The notes under the pieces: generated by a model | The model's database searches: none | Told to the model about the DNA's origin: nothing | Seen by the model: the letters and a program-made list of their open reading frames with translations, nothing else | Part shown: one piece after another, positions 17,930-27,402 of the stretch | Position numbering within the stretch: position 1 is the first letter of the stretch | Layout of the letters: each line of letters starts with the position of its first letter | From: Micromonospora phaseoli | GTDB lineage: Bacteria; Actinomycetota; Actinomycetes; Mycobacteriales; Micromonosporaceae | DNA: 64,000 bases | Assembly (NCBI RefSeq): GCF_900109115.1 | Contig: NZ_FNYV01000002.1 | Location: 434,001-498,000, forward strand | Direction of reading: 5' to 3' | Program-made: the position numbers and the translations under genes

Positions 17930-18262
17930 ATGGCGAGGTTCGTGACCATCGGATACGGCGACCAGGACGGGTACGACCGCACCGACCCGGCCGTACGCGA
18001 GGAGGCCCACGCCCACGACGCACGCCTGCGGGAGGCGGGCACCGCCATGGGTGTGGCCGGCCCGCCCCACCAGGTGCGTAACCACGACGGTGCCGCCACA
18101 CAGGTCGAAGCCGGCCCCTTCATGTCCGCCGCGCTGCCGGTCGCCGGTTTCGCGATCATCGAAGCAGCGACGCTGGAGGAGGCCGTCGAGATCGTCTCGA
18201 GGACCCCGTGCGCCGTCGCACACGGGGTCGTCGAGGTGTGGCCGCTCCTGGAAGTGTCCTAA
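17930..18262 (+). CDS. YCII-related (DGPF-type) small protein
   Basis: A 110-residue ferredoxin-like fold protein. It has the family pattern in which DGPF is replaced by EAGPFMSAALPVAGFAIIEAATLEEAVEI and a final EVWPLLEV strand. The start at 17930 has GGAGG five bases upstream. Function of the family is mostly unknown; some members are dehydrochlorinase-like or ligand-binding. It is divergent from the HxlR regulator, which probably controls it. Its stop overlaps the stop of the convergent DUF4184 gene. Confidence 0.8.
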   Translation: MARFVTIGYGDQDGYDRTDPAVREEAHAHDARLREAGTAMGVAGPPHQVRNHDGAATQVEAGPFMSAALPVAGFAIIEAATLEEAVEIVSRTPCAVAHGVVEVWPLLEVS

Positions 18263-19044
18263 CTCGATCCCGGTCGGGTCGGCGTGTCGTGGCGTCGTCG
18301 GAGGGGCCCTGCGCGCCGGCGGCAGAATCGAACGGCGAGCCCGCCGACCAGCAACGCCAGGGCGAGGACGTGCAACACCCGGACCACGGTCACCGCGAGA
18401 AAGGCGGCGCCCGGCAGCAACGGTACGACCGCCAGCCCGGCAATGGCGACCGTGGCGGCGACGCCCCAGAAGAGGCACGGTTGACGGACATGGGACGCAG
18501 CCACCTCGTTCGCAGCCACACCCTGCCTACCGACACGTGCGGCGAGCATGACCGCCACCACGGCACCGACCACGGTGCTCGACAGGTCCGACACCGTCCA
18601 CCAGGCGATGTCCGTGACGCTGGACCACCGGACGCCGAACACCATCCACAACCACTCGTCGGTGTGGGTGAGCCAGTCCCACCCGAGGTGGCTCACCGCG
18701 CCGACCAGCGCCGAGCTGATCGTGATCCACCAGCGGTCGGGCCGCCGGCCGAGCGACCCATGACCTCGCCAGCCGAACCAACGGTCGCCGGGCAGGTGGG
18801 CGACGATGCTGTCGGCACCGGACCGGACCACCAGCGCGTAGACCAATGCGACGGGCAGGCACCACCAGAACAGGGCGGGCCAGGAGTGGGTGTCCGCGAA
18901 GCTCCGGGCGCTCGGCCCGGACGCCAGGTAGGCGACATCGGGTGCCATCGCCCCGGTGCCCAACGCCACGCCGTCGAACCATCGCGGGCGCCACACCTTG
19001 AGCGCCAGCACCGGCGCCAGGTGCGAGGGGAAGGTCAGCGGCAC
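18259..19044 (-). CDS. DUF4184-family membrane protein
   Basis: 261 residues. It begins MPLTFPSHLAPVLALK and has GTGAMAPDVAYL and a SHLGWDWLTH segment, the conserved His/Asp-rich pieces of DUF4184 proteins, together with about five to six hydrophobic helices and an Arg-rich C-terminal tail. The PSH, APD and SHxxWD motifs recall membrane-bound metal-dependent hydrolases of the YdjM type, but the reaction is unknown. Confidence 0.75.
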   Translation of the reverse strand: MPLTFPSHLAPVLALKVWRPRWFDGVALGTGAMAPDVAYLASGPSARSFADTHSWPALFWWCLPVALVYALVVRSGADSIVAHLPGDRWFGWRGHGSLGRRPDRWWITISSALVGAVSHLGWDWLTHTDEWLWMVFGVRWSSVTDIAWWTVSDLSSTVVGAVVAVMLAARVGRQGVAANEVAASHVRQPCLFWGVAATVAIAGLAVVPLLPGAAFLAVTVVRVLHVLALALLVGGLAVRFCRRRAGPLRRRHDTPTRPGSS

Positions 19045-19132
19045 GGCGCGGAGCCTAGACGAGTCGGCCGGCCTGAACGCGTCGTTCGGCCTCAGACCTC
19101 ACCAGCAGGGGTACGTCCGCGGGACGTTGGGG

Positions 19133-19167
19133 GTCTGGGGACGGATCCGGCGAATCCGTCCCCAGAC
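19133..19167 (-). terminator. Perfect 14-bp hairpin after the CBM2 esterase gene
   Basis: Arms 19133-19146 and 19154-19167 are exact reverse complements around a 7-base loop. The hairpin lies 11 bases beyond the esterase stop and before the DUF4184 gene, isolating the two transcripts. Confidence 0.7.
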
Positions 19168-19178
19168 GATCTGGTCGC

Positions 19179-20528
19179 TCAGGCGATGGTGCAGGTGGCA
19201 CCGTTGAGCGTGAACGAACTCGGTCTGGCGGTGTTGCCGGTGTGGGTGGCCTGGAAGCCGATGCCGACCGACGCGCCGGGGGCGATGGTGCCGTTGTAGG
19301 AGACGTTGCGGGCGGTCACCTGCCCGGAGGTTGGCGAGTAGCTGGCGTTCCAGCCGCCGGTGATGTTCTGCCCACCAGGCAACGTGAAGACCAGCGACCA
19401 GCCGTTGATGGTGGAGCTGCCGGTGTTGGTGATGGTGATGTCCTCGGTCAGGCCGGTGTTCCAGGCGTTGACCGTGGCGGCCACCCGGCAGGCCCCGCCT
19501 CCGGGCGGCGGGGTGGTCGGGCTGGGCGGCGGGGTGGTCGGGCTCGGCGGCGGGGTCGTCGGGCTCGGCGGCGCAGTGGTGGGGCTCGGCGGCGGAGTGG
19601 TGCCGCCGAACTGGGTGAAGAAGCGCCAGGTCTCGCCCGGGAGCCAGGTCCGCGAGCCGCTGTCGCCGGCTGCGCCGTCCTGCGGGGCGGCGATGTGTCC
19701 CTCGTCGAAGGCCGCCCAGACCACCGGGTAACCGGCCGCGCAGCCGGAGTAGGTGGTGCTGCGGTGCGTGAGGCTGCCCTGTGACGGCTCGGGCGGGTTC
19801 TGCGCCGTGCACCCGTTGTTGCGGACGAAACGGTCACGCAGCGACCGCCCGTTGGAGATGTTCAGGACGGAGTCCCGGATGCCGTGCGCACCGAAGTAGG
19901 CGACCGGCTGGGTGCCACCGCTGCATCCACTGAGCTGCGCGCCGCCGTAGACCGCGACGGCGCGGAAGACGTTCGGCCTCGCGCACGCCACCGCGTAGCT
20001 CATGGCGCCGCCGTAGCTGAATCCGAGCGCGAAGCGCTGCGTCGTCTCGACGCAGAGGTCGCTCTCGATCCGCTGCAACATGTCGTCGACGAAGGTGACG
20101 TCCTGACCACTGGAGTTGGCCCAGCCGCTGTTGAGTCCCTGCGGCGCGACGAAGATGGTGCTGTTGTTCGACAGCGGCAGGAGTCCGTAGTAGGCCCAGG
20201 TGTCGCGCTGCACGGTCTGACCGGTGGCGACGTCGGTGGCCGAGCCGTTCAGCCAGTGGAATCCGAACACCAGCCGGTAGGGGTGGTTGTTGTTGTAGTT
20301 GTCGGGGATGCGCAGGATGAAGCTGCGGTTCTGGCCGCTGCTCTGGATGGTGTGCGTACCGCTGCGCAACGTCGGCGCCTTGCCGCAGCCGGCGGTCGCG
20401 GCGAGGGTGCCCGCCTCCGCGGCCGAGGCGGTGCTGCCGAGGTTGCCGGTCAGCGTCGTGCCGGCGGCGGCCACTACCAGGAGGGCCGCGATCGCGATGG
20501 GCGCGAGGAACGATCTGCGCCTGGACAT
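19179..20528 (-). CDS. Secreted PHB-depolymerase-type esterase (probable feruloyl/acetylxylan esterase) with CBM2
   Basis: 449 residues: a signal peptide (MSRRRSFLAPIAIAALL, ending near SAAEA), an alpha/beta-hydrolase of the Esterase_PHB family (residues ~45-330) with nucleophile Ser171 in GFSYGG, an oxyanion-side LVFGFHWLNG motif and many Cys for disulfides, a Pro/Thr linker made of five seven-residue repeats, and a C-terminal family 2 carbohydrate-binding module (Cys-bounded, with WNTG, NGWSL and FQATHTG). The CBM2 implies binding to cellulose or xylan, so the esterase probably removes ferulate or acetate from plant xylan rather than acting on PHB. The start at 20528 has GGAG six bases upstream. 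A TGTTAGCGGTAACA operator lies 170 bases upstream. Confidence 0.9.
   Translation of the reverse strand: MSRRRSFLAPIAIAALLVVAAAGTTLTGNLGSTASAAEAGTLAATAGCGKAPTLRSGTHTIQSSGQNRSFILRIPDNYNNNHPYRLVFGFHWLNGSATDVATGQTVQRDTWAYYGLLPLSNNSTIFVAPQGLNSGWANSSGQDVTFVDDMLQRIESDLCVETTQRFALGFSYGGAMSYAVACARPNVFRAVAVYGGAQLSGCSGGTQPVAYFGAHGIRDSVLNISNGRSLRDRFVRNNGCTAQNPPEPSQGSLTHRSTTYSGCAAGYPVVWAAFDEGHIAAPQDGAAGDSGSRTWLPGETWRFFTQFGGTTPPPSPTTAPPSPTTPPPSPTTPPPSPTTPPPGGGACRVAATVNAWNTGLTEDITITNTGSSTINGWSLVFTLPGGQNITGGWNASYSPTSGQVTARNVSYNGTIAPGASVGIGFQATHTGNTARPSSFTLNGATCTIA
19503..19607 (-). repeat. Five tandem 21-bp units encoding a PSPTTPP-type linker
   Basis: Units begin at 19503, 19524, 19545, 19566 and 19587. The first two are identical and the others diverge by a few bases. 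They encode the Pro/Thr-rich linker between catalytic and CBM2 domains and are prone to copy-number change. Confidence 0.85.
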
Positions 20529-20697
20529 CGTGTACTCCATTCCGCGTCTGGGTGGACGCGCGGGGGGTGCGGTGCACCGTCGGTGGTGGGTTCGGCCGGG
20601 ATGCCCGTCAACCGACCCTGTGTGCGCTCGGCCGCACCGGATCATCGACCCGGTGCGGGTCCGACGCGTGCCCTTCACTCCCGCAGGAAAGGTAACC

Positions 20698-20711
20698 TGT
20701 TAGCGGTAACA
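20698..20711. promoter_or_regulatory. Putative LacI-family operator upstream of the CBM2 esterase
   Basis: TGTTAGCGGTAACA differs by one base from the perfect palindrome TGTTAGCGCTAACA found at 41715 before the GH43 gene. LacI-type repressors of plant-polysaccharide genes in actinomycetes bind such CG-centred palindromes. It suggests co-control of the esterase and the GH43 enzymes. Confidence 0.65.
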
Positions 20712-20740
20712 TCGCAAGATGTCGATCCTTAACGGCTGTG

Positions 20741-20760
20741 GTCGACCGGGCCCGGTCGAC
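20741..20760 (-). terminator. 20-base perfect palindrome after the aldo/keto reductase gene
   Basis: GTCGACCGGGCCCGGTCGAC is a perfect inverted repeat 18 bases beyond the AKR stop. It may act as a transcription terminator, though with no loop bases only part can pair in RNA. Confidence 0.4.
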
Positions 20761-20778
20761 GCGCCGGCACCCTCGCGC

Positions 20779-21615
20779 TCAGAACTCCTCGTACACCGCC
20801 GGGTCCTGGCCTGCGATACGACCGTCCGGCCGCCCGAGCGCGGTGATCGCCTCGATCTCCCCGGCATCGAGGTCGATGCTGAAGATGTCCGCGTTCTCCC
20901 GCTGCCGCTCCGCGGTGCTGGCCTTCGGCAGTGGGATCACCTGACGGGCCAGGTGCCAGGCGAGGACGGTCTGCGCCGGGCTGATCCCGTGGCCGTGGGC
21001 GATCTCGGCGATCGTCGGGTTCTGCAGCAGGTCGCTGCGCCGGCCGAGCGGGCTCCACGCCTGGACGAGGACGCCGTGCGCGCGGTGGTGGTCTAGCGCC
21101 TCCCGCTGCGGGAAGTACGGATGGATCTCGATCTGGTTGACGACCGGGGCGACGCCGGTCTCGGCGACCAGCCGGTCGATGTGTTCGGGCAGGAAGTTGG
21201 AGACGCCGATGTGCCGGACGAGGCCGCGATTCCGCGCCTCGATCAGCGCCGTCCACGCCTCGACGTAGAGATCGACCTTCGGGTTGGGCCAGTGGATCAG
21301 ATAGAGCCCGATCCGGTCGAGGCCGCTGCGGTACACGCTCTCCTGGATCGTGGCCAGCGCCTCGGCGTACCGGTGGCGACGCCCCGGCAGCTTGGAGGTC
21401 ACGACCAGATCGTCCGGGGAAACGCCGGCGGACCTCGCGGCCCTACCGACCGCGCCCTCGTTCTCGTAGTTCACCGCCGAGTCGATCAGGCGGTAGCCGA
21501 CCCGGATCGCGTGACCGACCGCCTCGACGCCGGCCTCGCCGGTCAGCTTGTAGGTGCCCAGGCCGATCGCCGGCAACACCGTGCCGTCACCTGCCGTCAG
21601 GCTGGGAAAACCCAC
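20779..21615 (-). CDS. Aldo/keto reductase (2,5-diketo-gluconate reductase-like)
   Basis: 278 residues forming a complete AKR TIM barrel: GLGTYKLTG near the N-terminus, the catalytic Asp/Tyr in RLIDSAVNYENE, Lys in VVTSKLPG, His in LYLIHWPNP, HIGVSNF, QIEIHPYFPQ and the NADPH-binding IPLPKAST near residue 225. It reduces carbonyl compounds with NADPH; the natural substrate is unknown. It is a single gene, end-to-end with the esterase promoter region. A short 3' tail (VYEEF) is usual for the family. Confidence 0.9.
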   Translation of the reverse strand: MGFPSLTAGDGTVLPAIGLGTYKLTGEAGVEAVGHAIRVGYRLIDSAVNYENEGAVGRAARSAGVSPDDLVVTSKLPGRRHRYAEALATIQESVYRSGLDRIGLYLIHWPNPKVDLYVEAWTALIEARNRGLVRHIGVSNFLPEHIDRLVAETGVAPVVNQIEIHPYFPQREALDHHRAHGVLVQAWSPLGRRSDLLQNPTIAEIAHGHGISPAQTVLAWHLARQVIPLPKASTAERQRENADIFSIDLDAGEIEAITALGRPDGRIAGQDPAVYEEF

Positions 21616-21775
21616 CGTCGCCCCCTCACCGCTCGCTCCGGACCATCACCGCCCTGACCGTACCCGCCGGGCACCGCGCCCCCGCAGCGGCACCAGCGGG
21701 CATAGCATGTCGTCAATGGATCTCCCGTCCACCCTGGCGGACTCCGGCCACCAGCCCGAACGAAGGGAGACGCGC

Positions 21776-23659
21776 GTGCGTCGCTCCCCCCATCTGGCAC
21801 TACTCGGCGTCGGTCTGTCCGGCGCGCTGGCGCTGGGCGCGGCACCGGCACCGGCGGCGGCCCAGCCCACGGCGACGGCACCACCGGGCATCGTGGTCGT
21901 CGACGGGATGACCCAACCGGTGTTCTCGCTCGCCGACGCGATCGAGGAGCGGGTGTACGTGGAGACCACCGTGGACACCGACCACGACGGTCGCCGCGAC
22001 CGGGTGGCGATCGACGTCTCCCGACCCCGGGAGACCGCCACCGAGGGTTTCAAGGTGCCGGTCATCTTCGAGCACAGCCCGTACCGCAAGGACGTCTGGT
22101 ACGACGTGCCGTACCCGAGCGTGCTGGTGGACGAGCTACCGCAGAACGGCCTCGCCCGCCGCTCCGGGCTGCGCTCGACCGACGTGCAGCTCCAGCGGGC
22201 GGGCGCCAAGGCCAACCTGCCGGGCTCGCTGGACGACTACTACGTGCCACGGGGGTACGCGGTGGTGCTCGGTCAGAGCGTCGGCACCGGCGACTCGGAC
22301 GGCTGCCCGACCAGCGGCGACCAGGCCGAGACGCTGGGCACCAGGGCGGTCGTCGACTGGCTGAACGGGCGGGCGAAGGGGTACGACGCGAACGGCGCGG
22401 CGGTCACCGCCGACTGGAGCACCGGCGCCGTCGGCATGACCGGCGTCTCCTACAACGGCACGCTGCCCAACCAGGTGGCCACCACCGGGGTCCCCGGGCT
22501 ACGGACCATCGTGCCGGTCGCCGCGATCAGCAGCTGGTACGACTACTACCGGGCCAACGGCCTGGTCGTCGCGCCCGGGACGTACCAGGGTGAGGACGTC
22601 GACGTGCTGGCCCAGTTCACCGCCGGCCGGGCCCGCGCGCAGGGCAGCTGCGCCGACGAGATCGCCGAGCTGACCGCGCGACAGGACCGGATCACCGGCG
22701 ACTACTCGCCGTTCTGGGCGGATCGCGACCACCTCGACGCCCGGAAGGTGCGGGCGAGCGTCCTGGTCGTGCACGGCCTCAACGACTGGAACGTGAAGAC
22801 CGAGCACTTCGCCGGCTGGTGGGACGAGCTCACCCGGCACCGTGTCCCGCGCAGGATCTGGCTGCACCAGGGCGGGCACGGCGGCCCGGGCAACACCGCG
22901 TCGGTGACCCTGCCCGACGGCCGCACCTGGACCTGGAAGCAGACCGAGAACCGCTGGTTCGACTACTGGCTCTGGGACGTGCGCAACGGGATCATGGACG
23001 AACCCACCGCAGTGGTGCAGCGGGAGGACCGGGTCTACACGACGTACGCCAACTGGCCCGACCCGGGCGCCCGGACGGTGCCGCTCCGGCTGGCCGCCAC
23101 CGACGCCGCCGGCACCGGCGCGCTGACCTCGGGCAGGCCCCCGAAGGCGAAGATCGAGCAACGCTTCGTCGACGAGGGTCGCACCCTGCACCCGGACGCC
23201 CTGGTCGCCGACCCGGACGTGGCCAGCCCGAACCGACTCGCCTACCGCTCCCCCACGCTGACCCGCGACGTCCGCATCTCCGGACGCCCCGAGATGCGGC
23301 TGCGGATGGCGGTCGACAACAAGCCGGACGCCAACCTCACCGCGTACCTGGTCGACTACGGTCCGGCCGGCTCGGCCGTCGCGCCGAGGGTGGTGACCCG
23401 GGGCTGGATGGACCCGCAGAACCGTCGGGACCCATCACGCACCGAGCCGCTGAGGCAGGGCAGGCTGTACGACCTGCGGTGGACCCTGGAACCGAAGGAC
23501 CATGTCTTCCCGGCCGGTCACCGGATCGGCCTGGTGGTCTTCTCCAGCGACCAGGAGTACACCCTGCTGCCGCTGGGCGGCACCCGACTGCGGGTCGCAC
23601 CGCACCACAGCGAGCTGCGTCTTCCGGTCGTCGGAGGTCGGACCGCACTCGCCTTCTGA
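21776..23659 (+). CDS. Secreted Xaa-Pro dipeptidyl-peptidase-type S15 hydrolase
   Basis: GTG at 21776 is chosen because GAAGGGAG precedes it and a Sec signal peptide then begins (MRRSPHLALLGVGLSGALALG, Ala-rich, cut near AAAQ). The 627-residue protein has the S15 alpha/beta-hydrolase with Ser225 in GVSYNG, an acid in VHGLNDWNVK and His in HQGGHGG, and a C-terminal jelly-roll domain (YRSPTLTRDVRISG to the end). The family removes Xaa-Pro dipeptides or acts as cocaine-esterase-like acyl hydrolases. Length and domain order agree with secreted Streptomyces Xaa-Pro dipeptidyl-peptidases. Export points to extracellular peptide use. Confidence 0.9.
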   Translation: MRRSPHLALLGVGLSGALALGAAPAPAAAQPTATAPPGIVVVDGMTQPVFSLADAIEERVYVETTVDTDHDGRRDRVAIDVSRPRETATEGFKVPVIFEHSPYRKDVWYDVPYPSVLVDELPQNGLARRSGLRSTDVQLQRAGAKANLPGSLDDYYVPRGYAVVLGQSVGTGDSDGCPTSGDQAETLGTRAVVDWLNGRAKGYDANGAAVTADWSTGAVGMTGVSYNGTLPNQVATTGVPGLRTIVPVAAISSWYDYYRANGLVVAPGTYQGEDVDVLAQFTAGRARAQGSCADEIAELTARQDRITGDYSPFWADRDHLDARKVRASVLVVHGLNDWNVKTEHFAGWWDELTRHRVPRRIWLHQGGHGGPGNTASVTLPDGRTWTWKQTENRWFDYWLWDVRNGIMDEPTAVVQREDRVYTTYANWPDPGARTVPLRLAATDAAGTGALTSGRPPKAKIEQRFVDEGRTLHPDALVADPDVASPNRLAYRSPTLTRDVRISGRPEMRLRMAVDNKPDANLTAYLVDYGPAGSAVAPRVVTRGWMDPQNRRDPSRTEPLRQGRLYDLRWTLEPKDHVFPAGHRIGLVVFSSDQEYTLLPLGGTRLRVAPHHSELRLPVVGGRTALAF

Positions 23660-23717
23660 GCACCAGCCGGGGCGGTCGGGGGGACCGGACCGTCCCGGCT
23701 GGCGCCAGCAACTGTCA

Positions 23718-23953
23718 GGTGGCGCGCGTTCCGGTCCGTAGGTGGTCGAGTGCGACGTCGAGGGCGGCCTCGAGGTGCGCCATCCGCCCGGTGGAGAGCA
23801 GCCGGCCTCGAGGTACCGCCGGAAGATCGGCTCTGCCTCCGCCTCGGTCCGGCCGTAGGCGGCGTGCAAGCCACCGGTGCCGCAGTTCGTCGTGCCCAGC
23901 GCCAACCGGCTCACCCGTAGCCCGGACCGGCCCAGCAGGTAGTAGTGGTTCAT
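23718..23953 (-). pseudogene. Remnant of an aldo/keto reductase gene
   Basis: After a good ribosome site (GGAGGACCCTTG) a frame starts MNHYYLLGRSGLRVSRLALGT, the unmistakable N-terminus of YajO-type aldo/keto reductases, and continues to about residue 51. The AKR barrel is then missing. In another frame a short stretch (HLEAALDVALDHLRTG) resembles the C-terminal end of the same family. This looks like a large internal deletion with a frameshift, leaving about 235 bp of a ~1-kb gene. A start and ribosome site remain, so a short peptide could still be made. Confidence 0.7.
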
Positions 23954-24092
23954 CAAGGGTCCTCCCCGTGCGTGTGGCCGGCCCCGGTCGGACCGCCCGC
24001 TCCTGACTGTGGCCGGGAAAAATGGACCCGCAAGTCCAGACAGTGGAGCGGGACAAGGACGCGGGTCACGGGCCACCTCGGCCGGCGTACCC

Positions 24093-25304
24093 CTAGGGTG
24101 CCCCCGAAGCCTGCCGGGCGGTCTCGCCAGGACCGCCGGAATCAACCGCACGCTGGTAGCCGACAAGGACCACCAGGCCCGCGGTGAGCAGGCCGAGCGC
24201 GACCAGGCCGGGCAGGAGGCGGCCGGCGGGAAGGAGCGCCAGCGCGACGGCCGGAGCCAGGAGGTCCGCCAGCGACACCGACCGTACGCTGAGGCCGAGG
24301 AACACCGCCTTGCCCGCGAGGTAGAGGGCGACGCCGCCGAACAGCCCGGCCGCCGAGGCCCACTCCAGGTGCGCCCCGGCGATGGTCCCGCGGTCGTCGT
24401 GCGCCAGGGAGGCGAGCACCTCGTGCACCCCGAACGCCAGGAAGATCGTCCCCGCGACCAGCGGGAAGTGGCCGAGGCTGTACGCATCGGCGGCGAGTCG
24501 GTCCTGTCGTGGACCGGCAGCCGCGATCAGCGCGGCACCGGCGGCCGCCGAACTCACCATGTACAGCCGGAACAGGCAGACGATGATGACGAGGGTGAAC
24601 GACGCGGCCAGCAGGATCGGAAAGCGAACCACCTCGGCCCCGACCCCGGAGCCGACCGAGATCAGGGTCTCGCCGAGCGCGATGATCACCACGAGGCCGT
24701 ACCGCTCGGTGAAGTGCCCCGGGCTGCGCAGCGGCCACCCGCTTATCCGGGAGGCGATCAGCCCGCCGCAGAGGTCGACCACGAGCGCCACCGACCAGAG
24801 CACGAACTGCGCGGTACCGCCGAACACCGCGCCGAGGACGAGCGGGATCCAGGACAGTCCGGTGGTCGTCGTGTAGATGCGGATGGTCCTGCGCAGCCGC
24901 CGGTCCTGCCCTGCCGCCCGGTGGTAGAGGGTCAGGTGGATCACCCGCACCACCATGTAGGAAAGCACCAGGACCAGCCGTGGCCCCGGCGATGGGTCCC
25001 AGACGTCCGGGATGACCAGTGCGGCCAGGAAGACGGCGGCCATCGCGACGGTGGTGCCGGCCTGGATCAGTCCGACGTCGGCCCGCGCCTGGTTGCCGAG
25101 CCAGGAGTAGATCAACCAGGAGATCCACAACAGCAGGAGCACGAGCAGTCCGCGCAGCAGGGTCAGCGGCGAAGCGCGCTCACTCATGTACTCGGTGACC
25201 CTGATCAGGGCGAAGACGAACACCAGGTCGAAGAAGATCTCATGCATCGTGGTGCGGTGGGTCTCCGTGGTGACCACCACCCGCGACCGGAAGATCGGCC
25301 ACAT
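24093..25304 (-). CDS. LtrA-family (low temperature requirement) membrane protein
   Basis: 403 residues with about ten hydrophobic helices. Family markers include HEIFFDLVFVFALIRVTEYM near the N-terminus, FTERYGLVVIIALGET in the middle and HFPLVAGTIFLAFGVHE in the C-terminal half. The start at 25304 is chosen over the upstream frame because GAGGATG precedes it and the first 52 codons of the longer frame are not protein-like. LtrA was named in Listeria for growth at low temperature; the molecular role is unknown. Confidence 0.88.
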   Translation of the reverse strand: MWPIFRSRVVVTTETHRTTMHEIFFDLVFVFALIRVTEYMSERASPLTLLRGLLVLLLLWISWLIYSWLGNQARADVGLIQAGTTVAMAAVFLAALVIPDVWDPSPGPRLVLVLSYMVVRVIHLTLYHRAAGQDRRLRRTIRIYTTTTGLSWIPLVLGAVFGGTAQFVLWSVALVVDLCGGLIASRISGWPLRSPGHFTERYGLVVIIALGETLISVGSGVGAEVVRFPILLAASFTLVIIVCLFRLYMVSSAAAGAALIAAAGPRQDRLAADAYSLGHFPLVAGTIFLAFGVHEVLASLAHDDRGTIAGAHLEWASAAGLFGGVALYLAGKAVFLGLSVRSVSLADLLAPAVALALLPAGRLLPGLVALGLLTAGLVVLVGYQRAVDSGGPGETARQASGAP

Positions 25305-25384
25305 CGTTTCATCCTCGCCCCTGCACCCGCCACGTTCGTGGCACTTGCCGAAGGTCGGTGACCGGTGGGCGTTCCTGCCGCGAG

Positions 25385-25903
25385 TCAGACCGACGCGCGA
25401 AGGCGATCCAGGGTCGCCCGTCCGTCCGGCACGAAGGGCCAGGCCGGGTCGGCGAGACACGCGGTCAGGTCAGCCAGGCTCAGCCACCATCCCGCCGCCA
25501 CCTCGGTGGGCTGATGGACCACCGGGCCGCAGCGGCGCGCCTCGTACCGGGCCTCGTAGACGTACGCCAGATAGCTCGCCTGAGCGTCCGTGTACCAGTA
25601 CCGCAGGCAGGGCCGAAGCTCGCAGTTGCGGACACCCAGTTCCTCGGCGAGCTCCCGGCCGGCCGCCTCGGTCGGATCCTCGCCGGCCAGCACGACCCCG
25701 CCGGCGAAGGCGTCGTGCATGCCGGGGTAGAGATCCTTGGTGTCGGTGCGGCGGTGGACGTAGAGCCGGTCGCGGTCATCGCGCAGCAGTACCGCGGTCG
25801 CGGCGTGCGGCAGGTTGTCGGCACGGACCACGCTGCGGGGCGCCGCGCCGGTGACCCGCCCCGACAGATCGCCCTCGGCGTACAGCGCCACGAGTTCGTC
25901 CAC
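25385..25903 (-). CDS. Nudix hydrolase, YfcD/IPP-isomerase-like
   Basis: 172 residues starting at GTG. The Nudix box GGVVLAGEDPTEAAGRELAEELGV is complete. The preceding VHRRTDTKDLYPGMHDAFA resembles YfcD proteins, Nudix enzymes related to isopentenyl-diphosphate isomerase. Unlike true IPP isomerases it lacks an obvious catalytic Cys in the TxCxHPL position, so hydrolysis of a nucleoside-diphosphate-type compound is more likely. Substrate unknown. It ends 80 bases upstream of the LtrA gene and is on the same strand. Confidence 0.85.
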   Translation of the reverse strand: MDELVALYAEGDLSGRVTGAAPRSVVRADNLPHAATAVLLRDDRDRLYVHRRTDTKDLYPGMHDAFAGGVVLAGEDPTEAAGRELAEELGVRNCELRPCLRYWYTDAQASYLAYVYEARYEARRCGPVVHQPTEVAAGWWLSLADLTACLADPAWPFVPDGRATLDRLRASV

Positions 25904-25984
25904 CCGGCCACCGTAGCCGGGGGCCGGCTACCGGCGCCCACCGTCGCCCCGCAGCACCCGCTGAAGTCGCGGCGCGGCGACGTG

Positions 25985-26060
25985 CGCAAGAGGGGAACAA
26001 ACTCGTTACATTCCCATACTTATATTTTCTGGTTGGTCTATATAACCTCCCTTCAGCGTT
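25985..26060 (+). promoter_or_regulatory. AT-rich promoter region of the S8 protease gene
   Basis: This ~75-base stretch is far richer in A and T than anything around it (for example ACTTATATTTTC, then CTATATAACC) and ends 42 bases before the protease start. It probably holds the promoter; TATATT or TATATA could be -10 elements. No operator is recognised. Confidence 0.45.
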
Positions 26061-26102
26061 CTTGATCATCCACGTCGGATGATCCGCTGCTGAGGAGGCT
26101 CT

Positions 26103-27317
<1,215 letters not shown>

Positions 27318-27332
27318 CCCCCTCCCTCCCGT

Positions 27333-27390
27333 CGATCTAGGGACATTCGTCGTTGCTGGAGATCGACCAGCGACACTTGTCCCTAGATCG
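27333..27390. terminator. Bidirectional hairpin between the protease and methyltransferase genes
   Basis: CGATCTAGGGACA at 27333-27345 pairs exactly with TGTCCCTAGATCG at 27378-27390. A partial inner stem exists (GCTGG/CCAGC). It sits between convergent genes and can serve both. Confidence 0.7.
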
Positions 27391-27402
27391 GCGGGCGGGG
27401 GG

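Noticed and set aside
19045..19132. Possible small RNA gene in the spacer before the CBM2 esterase terminator
   Set aside because: Only the terminator hairpin is structured; there is no promoter-like sequence.
19503..19607. 21-bp repeats as a regulatory or CRISPR-like array
   Set aside because: They are in frame and encode the Pro/Thr linker between catalytic domain and CBM2.
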